From Pogonophryne albipinna (lineage: Eukaryota; Chordata; Actinopteri; Perciformes; Artedidraconidae), in NCBI GenBank assembly GCA_028583405.1, contig JAPTMU010000092.1:185103-249102 (forward strand): a DNA stretch of 64,000 nucleotides. The letters are read 5' to 3'. The notes below the pieces were generated by a model that was not told where the DNA came from, made no database searches, and saw nothing but the letters and a program-made list of their open reading frames with translations. Numbering within the stretch: the stretch's first letter is position 1; the number at the start of each line of letters is the position of its first letter. Made by a program: the position numbers and the translations under genes. Positions 24,201 through 47,100 of the stretch are shown in pieces.

Positions 24201-25124
24201 TCTGTGGGTTATTGAATCTATTCTCTATGGGTTATTGAATCTATTCTCTCTGGGTTATTGAATCTATTCTCTCTGGGTTATTGAATCTATTCTCTGTGGG
24301 TTATTGAATCTATTCTCTCTCTGGGTTATTGAATCTATTCTCTCTGGTTTATTGAATCTATTCTCTCTCTGGTTTATTGAATCTATTCTCTCTCTGGGTT
24401 ATTGAATCTATTCTCTCTGGGTTATTGAATCTATTCTCTCTGGGTTATTGAATCTATTCTCTGTCTGGGTTATTGAATATATTCTCTGTGGGTTATTGAA
24501 TCTATTCTCTCTGGGTTATTGAATCTATTCTCTCTGGGTTATTGAATCTATTCTCTCTGGGTTATTGAATCTATTCTCTCTGGGTTATTGAATCTATTCT
24601 CTGTGGGTTATTGAATCTATTCTCTCTGGGTTATTGAATCTATTCTCTCTCTGGGTTATTGAATCTATTCTCTCTGGTTTATTGAATCTATTCTCTCTCT
24701 GGGTTATTGAATCTATTCTCTCTGGTTTATTGAATCTATTCTCTCTGGGTTATTGAATCTATTCTCTCTCTGGGTTATTGAATCTATTCTCTCTGGGTTA
24801 TTGAATCTATTCTCTCTGGGTTATTGAATCTATTCTCTCTGGGTTATTGAATCTATTCTCTCTCTGGGTTATTGAATCTATTCTCTCTGGTTTATTGAAT
24901 CTATTCTCTCTCTGGGTTATTGAATCTATTCTCTCTGGGTTATTGAATCTATTCTCTCTGGTTTATTGAATCTATTCTCTCTCTGGGTTATTGAATCTAT
25001 TCTCTCTGGGTTATTGAATCTATTCTCTCTGGGTTATTGAATCTATTCTCTCTGGGTTATTGAATCTATTCTCTCTGGGTTATTGAATCTATTCTCTCTG
25101 GGTTATTGAATCTATTCTCTGTCT
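9270..25124 (+). repeat. 23-bp satellite-like array, about 690 copies, 15.9 kb
   Basis: The 23-bp unit has the core TATTCTCTCTGGGTTATTGA plus ATC and is repeated without interruption. The main variants are a 25-bp form with an extra CT, GTGGG or ATGGG for CTGGG, and TTTATTG for TTATTG. Most of the array is very uniform. Indel-dense islands at about 11090-11570 and 19540-21500 depart from it. The frequent TTATTG and ATTGAATCT keep a few short leucine/isoleucine-rich frames open; these are repeat shadows. No gene is embedded. Unique sequence resumes at 25125. Confidence 0.98.
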
Positions 25125-25636
25125 GGCGTCCGTTATCTCACTTTCCTGCATAGACTTTCACACACACACTTTCCTGCACATTCCAGAGGCCTGAGCTGTA
25201 TCCCTTTGTTCACAAAGATAATACATATTAATACCCTCATATGAATACAAAGTAATCAAACACACACATATACTATTCAAGATATGTTGACTTCCCTGAA
25301 ACATGACATACTGGAGATCTTAAGCAGAAGGAACTCTCATCCAACTCTCACCCTGCCATCTATACCTCCCCCACAGGGCAATAAAACCTGTTTACTCCAA
25401 GCACCCCAGAATGTTTGAGCAAGTTTTAGTCCTCACATTTATGAAAGGATAAAACAGAGAAACCAATACAAAACACAAACACAGGTATTGTTTAAACAGT
25501 ATTCACTTAACTGATACTATTGATCATTTCCAGAGAAACTCAAGGGGCCTCTTTTAATATCTGGAAGTTGCAACAAGACTTTCTGCCATTTCAAATGTAA
25601 CACACTTCCCAAATATCAGATGATAATAATTTGCAA
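25125..25636. other. Unique spacer between two tandem arrays
   Basis: About 510 bp with no supported gene. It contains short CACACACA runs and an ACTTTCCTGCA direct repeat (about 25138-25175). Nothing else is recognised. Confidence 0.6.
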
Positions 25637-26081
25637 CACTGAGAGGCCTGCACACTGAGGGGCCTGCACACTGAGGGGCCTGCACACTGAGAGGCCTGCA
25701 CACTGAGAGGCCTGCACACTGAGAGGCCTGCACACTGAGGGGCCTGCACACTGAGAGGCCTGCACACTGAGAGGCCTGCACACTGAGAGGCCTGCACACT
25801 GAGAGGCCTGCACACTGAGAGGCCTGCACACTGAGGGGCCTGCACACTGAGAGGCCTGCACACTGAGGGGCCTGCACACTGAGAGGCCTGCACACTGAGA
25901 GGCCTGCACACTGAGAGGCCTGCACACTGAGAGGCCTGCACACTGAGGGGCCTGCACACTGAGAGGCCTGCACACTGAGAGGCCTGCACACTGAGAGGCC
26001 TGCACACTGAGGGGCCTGCACACTGAGAGGCCTGCACACTGAGAGGCCTGCACACTGAGAGGCCTGCACACTGAGAGGCCT
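25637..26081 (+). repeat. 16-bp minisatellite, about 28 copies
   Basis: The unit is CACTGAGAGGCCTGCA, with CTGAGGGGCC as the only common variant. Because 16 is not a multiple of three, the array is read through all three frames in turn. That makes the 150- to 176-codon RPLSVQASQCAGLSVC frames on the minus strand; these are not genes. Each unit holds the palindrome AGGCCT. Confidence 0.98.
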
Positions 26082-26207
26082 CATAGTGTTATATTTCTAC
26101 TCTTTCTAAACACATGTTCTTATTAATGAACAGAATTATCATTTATTTCTACTTTAAACTGATTATTTAAAGCATCGATAGTTAAGGTTACAAAATATAA
26201 TGTGTTA

Positions 26208-26346
26208 CATTTAATATAATATTATTTAATATAATATTATTTAATATAATAATATTTAATATAATATTATTTAATATAATAATATTTAATATAATATTAT
26301 ATTAAATAATATTATTTAATATAATATTATTTAATATAATAATATT
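26208..26346. repeat. AT-rich TAATATAATATTATT repeat
   Basis: Imperfect repeats of TTTAATATAATATTA, in both orientations, form self-complementary AT-only DNA. The surrounding 26082-26643 is otherwise AT-rich with no gene. Confidence 0.9.
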
Positions 26347-26643
26347 TTATGAAATGTACAGTGAATATATGTTTAATATAATATTTAAAATAATTTACTC
26401 TTAATTCAATATACATTTTAAATTGTATATTATTAGATGTTTTTAATGGTAATTGTATTAAAGCTGACAAAAATAAGTCACAGTTTTAAGCAGTTAGATT
26501 AGTTTAGTGATTCTAATACATTCAAGTTAACCTGAAAACAGTAGATGTTAATAATGTGTTTTATTAGGAGCTGTTTTCTATAAATAAACCTGAGCTCTAA
26601 ATATATTATATTTAATAAACTGCTGCATTATTTGTAATGGAAT

Positions 26644-27643
26644 NNNNNNNNNNNNNNNNNNNNNNNNNNNNNNNNNNNNNNNNNNNNNNNNNNNNNNNNN
26701 NNNNNNNNNNNNNNNNNNNNNNNNNNNNNNNNNNNNNNNNNNNNNNNNNNNNNNNNNNNNNNNNNNNNNNNNNNNNNNNNNNNNNNNNNNNNNNNNNNNN
26801 NNNNNNNNNNNNNNNNNNNNNNNNNNNNNNNNNNNNNNNNNNNNNNNNNNNNNNNNNNNNNNNNNNNNNNNNNNNNNNNNNNNNNNNNNNNNNNNNNNNN
26901 NNNNNNNNNNNNNNNNNNNNNNNNNNNNNNNNNNNNNNNNNNNNNNNNNNNNNNNNNNNNNNNNNNNNNNNNNNNNNNNNNNNNNNNNNNNNNNNNNNNN
27001 NNNNNNNNNNNNNNNNNNNNNNNNNNNNNNNNNNNNNNNNNNNNNNNNNNNNNNNNNNNNNNNNNNNNNNNNNNNNNNNNNNNNNNNNNNNNNNNNNNNN
27101 NNNNNNNNNNNNNNNNNNNNNNNNNNNNNNNNNNNNNNNNNNNNNNNNNNNNNNNNNNNNNNNNNNNNNNNNNNNNNNNNNNNNNNNNNNNNNNNNNNNN
27201 NNNNNNNNNNNNNNNNNNNNNNNNNNNNNNNNNNNNNNNNNNNNNNNNNNNNNNNNNNNNNNNNNNNNNNNNNNNNNNNNNNNNNNNNNNNNNNNNNNNN
27301 NNNNNNNNNNNNNNNNNNNNNNNNNNNNNNNNNNNNNNNNNNNNNNNNNNNNNNNNNNNNNNNNNNNNNNNNNNNNNNNNNNNNNNNNNNNNNNNNNNNN
27401 NNNNNNNNNNNNNNNNNNNNNNNNNNNNNNNNNNNNNNNNNNNNNNNNNNNNNNNNNNNNNNNNNNNNNNNNNNNNNNNNNNNNNNNNNNNNNNNNNNNN
27501 NNNNNNNNNNNNNNNNNNNNNNNNNNNNNNNNNNNNNNNNNNNNNNNNNNNNNNNNNNNNNNNNNNNNNNNNNNNNNNNNNNNNNNNNNNNNNNNNNNNN
27601 NNNNNNNNNNNNNNNNNNNNNNNNNNNNNNNNNNNNNNNNNNN
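26644..27643. other. Assembly gap (1000 N)
   Basis: Exactly 1000 N, the usual placeholder for a gap of unknown size. It truncates the LINE ORF1 read from the right. The two long frames crossing it are artefacts of N translation. Confidence 0.99.
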
Positions 27644-27910
27644 TGTCATACCGATTTCACGGTCTTCATTTTCTGCGATTCTTAATTCTGCTGCATCCGC
27701 TCTTATTTTCAGCTCTTCGAAGCCTTCTCTCAAGTCGTTTATTTCCTCCTTCATTACTCCAAAATTCCCAGCAGTTTCCATGCGGAATTCTCTGATTTCT
27801 TTTAATATTTCAGAGAGGCCTTCCCCTCCCTCCTCAGGTATATTTGCCTCAGGCGGATTCATTCTGCCGGCCTGTTTCTGTTTTCCTTTCTGGCTGAAAC
27901 GTGTTGACAT
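27644..27910 (-). CDS. LINE ORF1 protein, N-terminal 89 residues (L1/Tx1-like), cut by gap
   Basis: Opens with MSTRFSQKGKQKQAGR, then a Glu/Pro-rich segment, then a heptad-like run (about residues 30-89: ILKEIREFRMETAGNFGVMK, EEINDLREGFEELKIR, AAELRIAE). That is the coiled-coil start of fish L1/Tx1-type ORF1p, an RNA-binding chaperone needed for retrotransposition. The usual protein is several hundred residues; the rest would lie in the gap. The leader at 27911 to about 28080 fits a 5' UTR. Host benefit is not implied: this is a transposon gene, and whether the element is intact cannot be seen. Confidence 0.7.
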
Positions 27911-28080
27911 TTCCCTTTCCTTTTTCTTTACCTTCTGTAAGAAAAAAGTATTTGCGTAGTCAACCCGCCCTTTTGTTACACTCTCAGTTCCCGGATTCCT
28001 ACAAAATAACTCAAATGTTTGCAGCGTGTTTTCACCTCCGCACCAGCTAGGCAGCCATCTTCATTCTTGGCTGCAAGTTG
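27911..28080 (-). mobile_element. Probable 5' UTR of the L1/Tx1-like LINE
   Basis: Minus-strand sequence running into the ORF1 start. It includes a GGCTGCCTAGCTGGTGCGG stretch, then a GC-richer block. The 5' boundary near 28080 is set where sequence turns AT-rich, so it is approximate. Confidence 0.45.
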
Positions 28081-28413
28081 ATGTAATTACCAACATTATT
28101 ACGTCAACACAACTTATAAATTAATGTTTGCAACTTCAAATGTTTAATCAATTAACTCACATTTTATCTTGGAACCATGCATTTAATTAAGTGGAGGTGA
28201 AAGGTCGCCTGTAGACGTACAGATCACTCATTTTGAAATATCAAAGTTAGTTTTCTTTTCTCTAATTGTTCCTCCTCGTGTGAAATGCTTTCACATCTGG
28301 TTGTTTATATAAAGAACATCTGATTTAATGTGAGGTAGGGAAAGAATCATTTGAGTATGTGCATATAAATATGTAATTTACAACAGCTGTAGGATGCTGG
28401 AAAAGGTTGAAAA
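28081..28413. other. AT-rich spacer, no gene
   Basis: About 330 bp between the LINE 5' end and the retroviral remnant. Nothing recognisable. Confidence 0.55.
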
Positions 28414-28960
28414 GTGCTTGAATTTGACTTTGGAAAAGGTGTAAGAACCCTCTTATGCCTTTGCCTGAAGACGGTGACGAACACGACTGTGTGCTCACCT
28501 AGACCGGACTTAAAGGACGTTCCTCTGACCAACGCTGACCTCATGTTGTATGTTGATGGGTCTGCCTCTCGCGACCAAGGGGGCACTAATCGGGTGGGTT
28601 TTTCTGTTGTTTCAGATTCTGCTGTACTCCGTTCAGGACCACTCCCATGTCACCTCTCAGCACAAGCAGCAGAGCTCACTAACTGAAGCCTGCACGTTTG
28701 CAGAAGGCAAAACTGTGACTATTTACACTCACGCTATGCTTTTGGGGTAGGACACGACTTTGGGGCAATTTGGAAGTGTAGACAATTTCTGAAATGTGAT
28801 GGCAAACCAGTTCTTAACCATGTCCTGGTTGCAGGCTTACTAGACGCCATCCTGCTCCCATCTGAAGGTGCAGTCTGTAAATGTTCCGCACACACAAGCA
28901 GACCCAGTTTCCCTAGGGAATGCTGACTCAAAGGCAGCTGCTCTGATTCCTCTCGCACCT
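28414..28960 (+). pseudogene. Endogenous retrovirus pol remnant (RNase H region), disrupted
   Basis: A frame at 28414-28686 holds MLYVDGSASRDQGG and AQAAELT, the first Asp and the Glu motifs of a retroviral RNase H domain of the gamma/epsilon-retrovirus type. It ends at a stop just after AELT. Downstream, pieces of the same domain continue in other frames to about 28910, including the region of the second catalytic Asp, where bases have been lost. At least one stop and two frameshifts make it non-functional. No reverse transcriptase, integrase catalytic core or env is visible nearby. Confidence 0.75.
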
Positions 28961-29105
28961 CACGCACACTCATTGGTTCAAATCCCTGTCTCCTCCTTCT
29001 ATCACAAAATGTTGTCACTGACTTCCATGCAGCAGCTAGCTATCTTCCCGCCCTTTCTTGTATATAAGCTTTGCTATTTGACTATATCTGCGCACACTCC
29101 TGCAG
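28961..29105 (+). mobile_element. Possible LTR fragment next to the retroviral remnant
   Basis: A TATATAAG box lies at 29061-29068 in a CCCGCCCTTTCTTG context, about 40 bp before the start of the tandem array. This resembles a U3-R junction. No matching second LTR is in the window, so this is tentative. Confidence 0.35.
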
Positions 29106-29890
29106 ACTATCCTCTACTCTGTGAGACCTGTGTCTTTGAAGCTTCAAAGAAATAACTATCCTCTACTCTGTGAGACCTGTGTCTTTGAAGCTTCAAAGAA
29201 ATAACTATCCTCTACTCTGTGAGACCTGTGTCTTTGAAGCTTCAAAGAAATAACTATCCTCTACTCTGTGAGACCTGTGTCTTTGAAGCTTCAAAGAAAT
29301 AACTATCCTCTACTCTGTGAGACCTGTGTCTTTGAAGCTTCAAAGAAATAACTATCCTCTACTCTGTGAGACCTGTGTCTTTGAAGCTTCAAAGAAATAA
29401 CTATCCTCTACTCTGTGAGACCTGTGTCTTTGAAGCTTCAAAGAAATAACTATCCTCTACTCTGTGAGACCTGTGTCTTTGAAGCTTCAAAGAAATAACT
29501 ATCCTCTACTCTGTGAGACCTGTGTCTTTGAAGCTTCAAAGAAATAACTATCCTCTACTCTGTGAGACCTGTGTCTTTGAAGCTTCAAAGAAATAACTAT
29601 CCTCTACTCTGTGAGACCTGTGTCTTTGAAGCTTCAAAGAAATAACTATCCTCTACTCTGTGAGACCTGTGTCTTTGAAGCTTCAAAGAAATAACTATCC
29701 TCTACTCTGTGAGACCTGTGTCTTTGAAGCTTCAAAGAAATAACTGTCCTCTACTCTGTGAGACCTGTGTCTTTGAAGCTTCAAAGAAATAACTATCCTC
29801 TACTCTGTGAGACCTGTGTCTTTGAAGCTTCAAAGAAATAACTATCCTCTACTCTGTGAGACCTGTGTCTTTGAAGCTTCAAAGAAATAA
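29106..29890 (+). repeat. 49-bp tandem repeat, 16 copies, each with a 16-bp palindrome
   Basis: The unit runs ACTATCCTCTACTCTGTGAG, then ACCTGTGTCTTTGAAGCTTC, then AAAGAAATA. Copies are nearly identical (one ACTGTCC variant near 29745). Each unit contains the perfect palindrome CTTTGAAGCTTCAAAG. The first copy merges with the possible LTR, which suggests that the unit was amplified from it. Confidence 0.97.
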
Positions 29891-29969
29891 CCAGAAAGAC
29901 AACTCTGTTTGTTTCACCATTTATTTGTTTGACTTGTGTATCTCCACCGTATTGACTGGGTCTAAACAA

Positions 29970-31338
29970 AACACACACACTCAAACGCACACTCAAACAC
30001 ACACTCAAACACACACACTCAAACACACACTCAAACACACACTCAAACACCCACTCAAACACACAGTTGAGTGGGTGTTTGAGTGGGTGTTTGAGTGTGC
30101 GTTTGAGTGTGCGTTTGAGTGTGCGCGTTTGAGTGTGCGTGTTTGAGTGTGCGTGTTTGAGTGTGCGTTTGAGTGTGCGTTTGAGTGTGCGTTTGAGTGT
30201 GTGTGTTTGAGTGTGAGTTTGAGTGTGAGTTTGAGTGTGCGTTTGAGTGTGCGTGTGTTTGAGTGTGTGTTTGAGTGTGCGTTTGTGTGTGTGTTTGAGT
30301 GTGTGTGTTTGAGTGTGTGTTTGAGTGTGTGTTTGAGTATGGGTTTGAGTGTGTGTTTGAGTGTGTGTTTGAGTGTGCGTTTGTGTGTGTGTTTGAGTGT
30401 GTGTGTTTGAGTGTGTGTTTGAGTATGGGTTTGAGTGTGTGTTTGAGTGTGTGTTTGAGTGTGCGTTTGAGTGTGCGTTTGAGTGGGCGTTTGAGTGGGT
30501 GTTTGAGTGTGTGTGTTTGAGTGTGGGTTTGAGTATGGGTTTGAGTGTGTGTTTGAGTGTGCGTTTGAGTGTGCGTTTGAGTGGGCGTTTGAGTGGGCGT
30601 TTGAGTGTGCGTTTGAGTGTGCGTTTGAGTGTGCGTGTGAGTGTGCGTTTGAGTGTGCGTTTGAGTGTGTGCGTTTGAGTGTGCGTTTGAGTGTGCGTTT
30701 GAGTGTGTGTGTTTGAGTGTGTGTTTGAGTGTGTGTGTTTGAGTGTGTGTTTGAGTGTGCGTTTGAGTGTTTGCGTTTGAGTGTGCGTTTGAGTGTGTGC
30801 GTTTGAGTGTGCGTTTGAGTGGGCGTTTGAGTGGGCGTTTGAGTGTGCGTTTGAGTGTGCGTGTGAGTGTGCGTTTGAGTGTGCGTTTGAGTGTGTGCGT
30901 TTGAGTGTGCGTTTGAGTGTGTGTGTTAGTGTGCGTTTGAGTGTGCGTTTGAGTGTGTGCGTTTGAGTGTGCGTTTGAGTGTGCGTTTGAGTGTGCGTTT
31001 GAGTGTGTGTGTTTGAGTGTGTGTTTGAGTGTGCGTTTGAGTGGGCGTTTGAGTGGGTGTTTGAGTGTGCGTTTGAGTGTGCGTTTGAGTGTGCGTGTGA
31101 GTGTGCGTTTGAGTGTGCGTTTGAGTGTGTGCGTTTGAGTGTGCGTTTGAGTGTGTGTTTGAGTGTGCGTTTGAGTGTGCGTTTGAGTGTGCGTTTGAGT
31201 GTGTGCGTTTGAGTGTGTGTGTTTGAGTGTGACGCACACTCAAACACACACTCAAACACACACACTCAAACACACACACTCAAACACACACACTCAAACA
31301 CACACTCAAACACACACACACTCAAACACACACTCAAA
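29970..31338. repeat. Strand-switching TTTGAGTGTGCG-type minisatellite
   Basis: Units such as ACACTCAAACAC run on the plus strand from about 29970 to 30065. The array then flips to GTTTGAGTGTGC orientation through a CACAGTTGAGTGGG junction at about 30062-30075. It continues so to 31229 and flips back to CACACTCAAACAC from about 31232 to 31338. The usual unit is 12 bp, with GTGTGT, GCGTGT, GGGCGT and ATGGGT variants. Both long arms can pair with the outer blocks. The very long His/Thr/Gln/Ser and Cys/Val/Phe/Glu frames over it are shadows of a 12-bp unit. Confidence 0.95.
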
Positions 31339-31439
31339 TTGTTCACACATCTCAGTTGAAGCATCAATACAAGTGGATAAAGGAGAGTTTAATATAGCAT
31401 CGATTATTTTAAAGAGAACACGAGGTTTGTTTAAATTAC

Positions 31440-32632
31440 TACAGCACGAGTGACGTCATTGAGCCAGGGTTCAGATTTAACTTTGGGGCGCATGAGTTTC
31501 AGGGGAGCAACAATGTCAAGAGCTCCTGTGCAGGAAGAGAGAAAGGCTGAGGTTAATAGCTCAGTGTCCATGGAGTCAGCGGACATAGTATCAGACTGTG
31601 TTAAATTAACAAAGGCAGGGGAGAAACTAGCAGCAGTGGAAGGTTTCATCATACGACCGTGACGGACAGGAGCGCATGATTTAAGACTACAGGGCAGAAT
31701 AAAATCAAAGAGCACAGGCAGGGATCAGGTCTAATGTGTGCCCATGCTCTTGCGTGGGGCCAGAGACATGTTGTATGAAGTCAAAAGCATATAAAACATC
31801 AAGAAAGTCTTTAGCTAGTGGTTTAGAGATACAACAGACATGCACATTAAAATCCCCGACAATTAAAACGCTGTCATAGTTTGTCACGATACCGGCCAAT
31901 AGTTCAGAGAACTCCTTTATAAAGTATTTGTTGTACTTGGGCGGTCAGTAGACCACCGCACACAGGATGAATCCGTCCCAGCTCAAACAGGCTCAGTTCA
32001 AAGGAGGAGAATGAGTTAGACGGCGTGGGTTTGCAGTATAAACTGCTCCTAAAGACAGTCGCTATACCTCCTCCACGACCCGTGGTCCGTCCGTGGCGAG
32101 ACCACTGGGGGTGCAGGATATGCAGATCTTGAGTCGGGTCAGCGACAGGTACCAGCCAGGTGCCGACCATGGCAAGGGGGCGTCGGGAGGCCAGGCGGCG
32201 AAAACAAGGTCCATATTCCGGGGGAAAAGGGTGCTGAGCCAGCTCAGGAGACCACGCTAGCCACTCTTTCACCCTAACCAGCCGGCCACTGCGTGTGCCT
32301 CGGCGTCTGCGTCTTCGGGGTAACGAGGGCCCGGCCCGCAGTAGGTGTGCAGGTACATCCGATAGAAGGGGGGGAGGGGGGGGGTGTCCACCCTGGCCAA
32401 ACTTCGCAAAAAAGCCCACATTTTCCTTGATCTTAAGCAGCTCGTGTCGGTTGTATACTAACAGAGAGTCTATGGTCCTTGTCACTGAGCAAAACAGACA
32501 CAGAACAAACACTAGTACTAAAACAGAGATGATTGTACGGCCTGCCAGACAACCCGGCGCCATCTTGCAACCCGGCGCCATCAGTTTGACTCCAGGTGTG
32601 AAAGTGACCTTAAAACTACCATCGATACACAA
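31440..32632 (-). pseudogene. L2-like LINE ORF2 fragment: apurinic endonuclease region only
   Basis: Read on the minus strand, 32632-31904 ends in RGGGIATVFRSSLYCKPTPS and LSLFELGRIHPVCGG. Separate frames follow at 31899-31705, with SVLIVGDFNVHVC and a SGPTQEHGHTLDLI motif, and at 31715-31431, with SEPWLNDVTRA. These are the central and C-terminal parts of the exonuclease-endonuclease-phosphatase domain (GDFN, then T.LDLI) and the EN-RT linker of fish L2-type elements. Several frames and stops show decay. The reverse-transcriptase half is absent. LINEs usually lose 5' sequence, so a copy that keeps the 5' part and lacks the 3' part is unusual. Confidence 0.75.
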
Positions 32633-33010
32633 CCCTGTTTACTGTGTCACCGTAAACACATCGATCTCTTCAGACCGTTCACTTTCTCCGTGAGCTTTTC
32701 CTGGATATCTTCAAAACAAGTTTTCTAGCCAAGCTGTGTGGTGTTTTTATATTTAAACCCCCCTGCGGTGTCCGTGATGACACCAGCTGTGATGTCTCGA
32801 AGATTTACGAAGCATCTGTGTGATATAACAGCTGGGGCTGGGACTAAAACACAGCCCTGTAATCTCACCCAGACCAACCCACGCAAACTGTCAACGGGGG
32901 GAGCCTCGCACGAATCGAGCCGGCGGTCAACGGCCCGTTCTGGTGTTCACTTCAGGTCCTCTGCAGCATGCTCCATTAGAGCGCACAGATGTCAACATCT
33001 GGATTAAATA
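32633..33010 (-). mobile_element. Probable 5' leader of the L2-like LINE
   Basis: GC-richer sequence continuous with the ORF2 fragment and bounded at about 33010 by AT-rich host DNA. No ORF1 is readable. Assignment is by position and composition. Confidence 0.4.
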
Positions 33011-34555
33011 TTATTCTCCGGCTCGTCGACGGAACGTTTGAAGAAAGCATCAAAGAAACCGAAGCAGATTCAAATAGATGTATTTATGTGACTATTTAGA
33101 TTTAAAGGCCAGTTTGGTGAGAAGCTTAATGGAAAGTAATATGTTCAAAAATCAACACATCAGACGAGCAGCGGATTTATTTTCTACACATAATTATTAC
33201 ACAATTGTTGCTAAAAGCCTCGTCTCTACATTACAATAAAGTATACCAAATAATCGATTAATTCATTTTAATACAAATTCAAGTTAGTAGCTAATAAAGG
33301 CATAAATGCATCATTTTTCCTACTTGATTAAAATACAAGTGTGTTTATTATTATGTGTTTTTTAAATGCCTCCATTGGACTCCTTTGTTTACTCCCGGAA
33401 CATAGTGACATCACTGTGGAACACTGGAGCAGAAAGAAGCAGCTGCTGCCCTCTGCAGGACAACACAAGAACTGCAGCCTTTAACATCCACATTATTCAT
33501 TTTTAGATTATTAATCTCATTCAATTAAATCATTCTAGATATTATTGTCTAACCGATAAAAGCTGCTAAATGAGATGGAAGTATTAATAAATACAAATAA
33601 TCAAAGATGCAAAACCACAATGAAAAGCAAAGCAATATTTCTTTATACTTTATTTCAGTTTTCCTTTGGCAAAATAAACAGCAGCACCTTCTCTCTTCTT
33701 TCTCTACATGTAGAATTATTAAGGCATTCCATCCAAACTCCAACAAGTGATCATTTTAATCAAACTACACTTTTATCCTAGTTTTAAATAAACTGTAAAC
33801 AGATCAAAATGTCTAAAGTATTCCACATCCCTCCGGCTGTAACAGAACCCGAACACTGCTATCGTACAAGTTAACAAACATCCACCCAGAAATACAAGGT
33901 CATGTGACTTTAGATCCCTGAAGTCACTTCAAAGTGTGCTTTGATTTGAAGTATTTAGTGTTTTCAGTTCTTTAGTTTGTCCTCAAACAGGTTTCCTATT
34001 GTCTTCTTGCTTTTATTTTGAAGGGCAAGAACAGGAAGTCAACCTGTAATCGCAACATTATGAATAAAGTTTAGGATGGTGTTCAAATTTAAGTGAATTC
34101 AAAGTGAAAATGTGCTTTTATTTAAAGTATTTCAGTGAAATATAAAAAGTGTATTGTTTTTCTAAAATATCAAATTAGTTTCTTTATTTTGTTTTATTTT
34201 GAAAGGACACGAGTTTTTCCGGTTGAATCAGAAAATTACAAATATTTCTTCGTTTTATTAACTTTGAAGGAAAGCCAGATTTTGGAAGTATAATTAAAAA
34301 GACTGACGACATTTTCTTTAAATTGGATTAAAACGCGTTAATCCTGAAATAAATGTTATTAAAATAAAATGCTGACTCTCTCACCATCCAGGATAGTTTC
34401 TGTCAATATTACATTTATTATAATTATTTTAATACTTTTACCTGAAAACCAACATGTTTAGTGTTTATATTTAAATATTTGCAGATGTGTTGTTATTTCT
34501 TCTCTAATCTTTAATCTAACCGCTCTGAAGTTTGTCCCTCCGGCTCGCCGTAGAC
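33011..34555. other. AT-rich 3' flank of sh3yl1, with one dispersed-repeat copy
   Basis: No exon or RNA gene seen. The block at 33368-33417 (GCCTCCATTGGACTCCTTTG...ACATAGTGACATCACT) is the repeat also found at 9140-9240 and 43690-43760. The part next to 34555 should be the 3' UTR of sh3yl1. A candidate poly(A) signal (TTTATT on the plus strand, AATAAA in the transcript) lies at 34414-34419, about 140 bp past the stop. Confidence 0.5.
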
Positions 34556-46192
<11,637 letters not shown>

Positions 46193-47100
46193 CTGAAACA
46201 CACAATAACACACACACTAACACACACACTAACACACACACTAACACACTTTAGAGAACACGTTCACAGAGTCAGTCCCCCCCGGGCTCACAGATTGATC
46301 CTTTTATTTGTAATATCAAAGATTCATTTTAGGTTTAAATGTAATTTTCTCAGATTATTTTTTTATTCTTCCTATTGTTATATTATTAATTGTTGTATAT
46401 TAATATCACCATTATGTATTATGACACTTGTTTGCAGCCAGTGTGTATTCAGTAGAAAGATATGAACACTTTCCCACACACTTCACTCTGTGAGCCTGAC
46501 TGCGGCACAAAGGGGGAAGTCAGAGCCCCTCAAAGAGCTCCTTGTTGGTGGTCTACTCGTCTAATCTGTGCCCAGAGATCAGCTAACGTTTACAGAAGCT
46601 CCGAGGCTCTGCTTGTGGAGGCAGACTAACTCTGAGCTCTGCGCGGGACAGAGGAACCATAAAGGGGAGCTGTGGTTCCTCTCCAAAGCTCCCTAAAACA
46701 TACATACAAAATGTCAATTACTATTTTTTATTTTACATTATTTTGATTATTTTGTTTAATAAATACATTTGAATAATAATAGCAAATACATGTGAACATA
46801 TTGGACTGCAATTCAAACTATGAATAAGAAACTAATAATGAATTTTCTGCTTTTAATTTTTTTTACATAATTTGTTATTTTTCCTTTAAAATCATTTATA
46901 AAATGAGATGAAATGCTTCCAGCAAATGTCCTTTCCTTTCAGGAGCGGTTCCTGTGAAACTGGGTTCTCCTGATCTCCTAAAGTCTCCTCTGTGTGATCA
47001 GCTGGTTGTTGGCGTGTCGTCATCTGTCAGGAATGTGCTGAGAGGCAAGTTGGCAGACCGGTGTCTGACGGCACATACCATCGAGCTAATGGGCTAACTG
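46193..47100. other. sh3yl1 intron 1 or 5' flank, no gene seen
   Basis: Contains an (ACACACTAAC)n run at 46201-46246, AT-rich sequence, and a 10-bp inverted repeat AGAGGAACCA/TGGTTCCTCT at 46650-46682. The non-coding first exon of sh3yl1 cannot be recognised by homology and may or may not be here. Confidence 0.5.

Noticed and set aside
9270..25124. Array as telomere or proven centromere
   Set aside because: The unit is not TTAGGG-like, and nothing in sequence alone shows centromere function.
25554..26084. 176-codon Cys/Ser/Gln-rich frame (RPLSVQASQCAG)
   Set aside because: A 16-bp repeat read cyclically through three frames; equally long frames exist in the other registers.
29793..31265. 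490-codon His/Thr/Leu/Lys-rich frame on the minus strand
   Set aside because: Shadow of a 12-bp minisatellite joined to the 49-bp array.
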